Shown in pieces: positions 6,129-7,163 of a stretch of 7,163 nucleotides of DNA (position 1 is its first letter; each line of letters opens with the position of its first letter). The position numbers were made by a program, and so were the translations under genes. The stretch is taken from contig CAMWRN010000125.1 in NCBI GenBank assembly GCA_947176675.1, positions 1-7,163 of the forward strand. Direction: 5' to 3'. The DNA comes from an uncultured Clostridia bacterium (lineage in GTDB: Bacteria; Bacillota; Clostridia; Oscillospirales; Ruminococcaceae). Below the pieces are notes generated by a model that had not been told where the DNA came from, ran no database searches, and worked only from the letters and a program-made list of their open reading frames with translations.

Positions 6129-6947
6129 TCAAATATTACAGTAGCAGCGTTCGTCCTTGCTGCTTACATATATCTCATACTTAGATACATCTTCATATCC
6201 TGACAAAGTACCTATTGCATTTCTTATTATATATTTTCCCATTAAGTTATAGCTGTCTCCTTCTGATATTTTACCGTTTGACAGTTTACCGGTGATCCAG
6301 CCTCTCCTCAACAGATCTAACAGCCACTCTTTCTTTTGTGTAATTAAATATCTGGTTTTTTCGCTGTTTATGTCAGTAAATGCCATAAGCAAGTACGACA
6401 ACGGTATTCCTTTCTGTACCGCTGCCTGTCCGCTTCCAAAGGAAAGAAACATATCGCCTAATGGATTCAGTAATTTATCTATCCATTCTGAATCATCAGG
6501 CCGCACTGCAGCGAGAAATCTTAACACGCTAATTCCTGTTGCCACACACTCACCTTGTGTACACGAGTTTCCAAAGCATGTATTTTTCAATCTCTGCAAT
6601 GTGCTTTCCACCATTTCATTAACTTTTTCATTATCAGATGCAAACATAAAAAGCAATCTTATGACTTCTAACTCGTAATGATTCGCATACAGTATATTAG
6701 TTTTCGGTAAATAACCTTGAATAAGCCGCAGCTTCTTATTCCCATTATACGGTGGAATATAGTAATCAGGATATATAGTATCTGTTTTAGGATCTGCCTT
6801 CATACGTTTTTTATATTTTAGTATCTCTTCTTTATGACATACTCCGTTTAACAAGACAGATACGGCTTTCTCTTTTTCTGCGTCTGATATTTCCTCTGCA
6901 AATATTGCTTTTTTATTTATTTCCATAAGGATTTTATACTTTTCCAT
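6129..6947 (-). CDS. Hypothetical protein, cytoplasmic, six cysteines including a C-x4-C-x4-C cluster
   Basis: I do not recognise a family. Read from the ATG at 6947 it has 272 residues, with no signal peptide or clear membrane helix, and looks mostly alpha-helical. A compact cluster C-F-G-N-S-C-T-Q-G-E-C (about 124-134) is followed by LRFLAAVRPDD; two more cysteines sit in the last five residues (C-Y-C-N-I) and one near residue 37. Metal or Fe-S binding is conceivable but not shown. The gene is visibly AT-richer than its neighbours and convergent to smsB, which suggests separate acquisition. The start is uncertain: GTG 6974, ATG 6968 and ATG 6959 are in frame upstream, but AAAGGA (6959-6964) best fits the ATG at 6947. 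It has its own promoter at 7048-7076. Confidence 0.75.
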   Translation of the reverse strand: MEKYKILMEINKKAIFAEEISDAEKEKAVSVLLNGVCHKEEILKYKKRMKADPKTDTIYPDYYIPPYNGNKKLRLIQGYLPKTNILYANHYELEVIRLLFMFASDNEKVNEMVESTLQRLKNTCFGNSCTQGECVATGISVLRFLAAVRPDDSEWIDKLLNPLGDMFLSFGSGQAAVQKGIPLSYLLMAFTDINSEKTRYLITQKKEWLLDLLRRGWITGKLSNGKISEGDSYNLMGKYIIRNAIGTLSGYEDVSKYEIYVSSKDERCYCNI

Positions 6948-6958
6948 ATGAATATTCA

Positions 6959-6964
6959 TCCTTT
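6959..6964 (-). promoter_or_regulatory. Shine-Dalgarno favouring the ATG at 6947
   Basis: On the minus strand AAAGGA lies 11 bases before the ATG at 6947. The upstream in-frame starts at 6974, 6968 and 6959 have no comparable purine-rich site at proper distance; GGTG before 6968 is weak. Confidence 0.45.
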
Positions 6965-7047
6965 CCATAATCACCGATTTACTGTTCTGTTTAAAAAAGC
7001 TTCAAATTGCTGCACTCATAAGGTACAGTTGAAATAACTTTAAGTAG

Positions 7048-7076
7048 ATTATAGCATAGGACGTGAATAAAAACAA
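7048..7076 (-). promoter_or_regulatory. Promoter of the minus-strand hypothetical gene (extended -10)
   Basis: Read on the minus strand, TTGTTT (7071-7076) and a perfect TATAAT (7048-7053) are separated by 17 bases, with TGC directly before the -10 box. Transcription would start near 7041, giving a leader of roughly 65-95 bases depending on the start codon. Confidence 0.75.
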
Positions 7077-7093
7077 CCGTATATATGTTTATG

Positions 7094-7136
7094 AAAAATC
7101 ATACAAACACAACCTGCGGTTGATTTTTGTAAAATC
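7094..7136. repeat. Cluster of overlapping inverted repeats upstream of the minus-strand gene
   Basis: Three inverted repeats overlap here: AAAAATCA (7094-7101)/TGATTTTT (7121-7128), CAACC (7110-7114)/GGTTG (7118-7122), and GATTTT (7122-7127)/AAAATC (7131-7136). They lie just upstream of the -35 box of the promoter at 7048-7076. They could be a regulator site or, on the plus strand, a short terminator (CAACC-TGC-GGTTG then ATTTTT). No gene is visible from 7077 to the window end. Confidence 0.4.
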
Positions 7137-7163
7137 GTATAATTATCTGCACAGTAAGCGGAC

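Noticed and set aside
1..7163. CRISPR arrays, insertion sequences, tRNA or rRNA genes
   Set aside because: I saw no regularly spaced direct repeats, transposase frames or recognisable structural RNA sequences in either strand.

Overview
The window most likely comes from a Clostridia genome, probably a Ruminococcus/Oscillospiraceae-type gut anaerobe. The main evidence is a SCIFF (six cysteines in forty-five residues) precursor peptide directly followed by its radical SAM/SPASM maturase, a pair that is close to a signature of class Clostridia. A two-gene SufC/SufB-like Fe-S assembly operon and strong AGGAGG-type ribosome binding sites fit the same group. Genus-level placement is inference.

Layout. 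Positions 2-289 hold the 3' end of a multi-pass membrane protein that looks like the TIGR04086/DUF3792 family. A strong extended -10 promoter (298-326) then drives a ranthipeptide operon: the 45-residue SCIFF peptide (361-498), a leader-like gap with competing hairpins (530-586), the SCIFF maturase (610-2001), and a 75-residue membrane-anchored protein of unknown role (2020-2247). A hairpin (2254-2275) closes this block. Next come a cation diffusion facilitator (2311-3486), whose metal-site residues look like Mn2+ exporters, and an overlapping YgjP/DUF45-type zinc metallopeptidase (3476-4213). A second strong promoter (4286-4314) drives a compact Fe-S assembly operon: a SufC-type ATPase (4405-5142) and a short, single SufB/SufD-family protein (5144-6064). 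This matches the minimal SMS (SmsCB) arrangement rather than a full sufCDSUB operon. A symmetrical terminator (6070-6104) separates this operon from an AT-rich, convergent minus-strand gene (6129-6947) that I do not recognise; it has its own promoter at 7048-7076.

How the parts fit. The maturase shows the cysteines for a radical SAM cluster plus SPASM auxiliary clusters, so it depends on Fe-S assembly of the kind encoded by the downstream SmsCB pair. The precursor carries the Cys32/Thr37 pair that becomes a thioether cross-link in characterised SCIFF peptides. The most notable points are the short scfA gene, the switch-like structure between scfA and scfB, the third small gene of that operon, the stand-alone SmsCB pair, and the unknown cysteine-containing gene at the right end.
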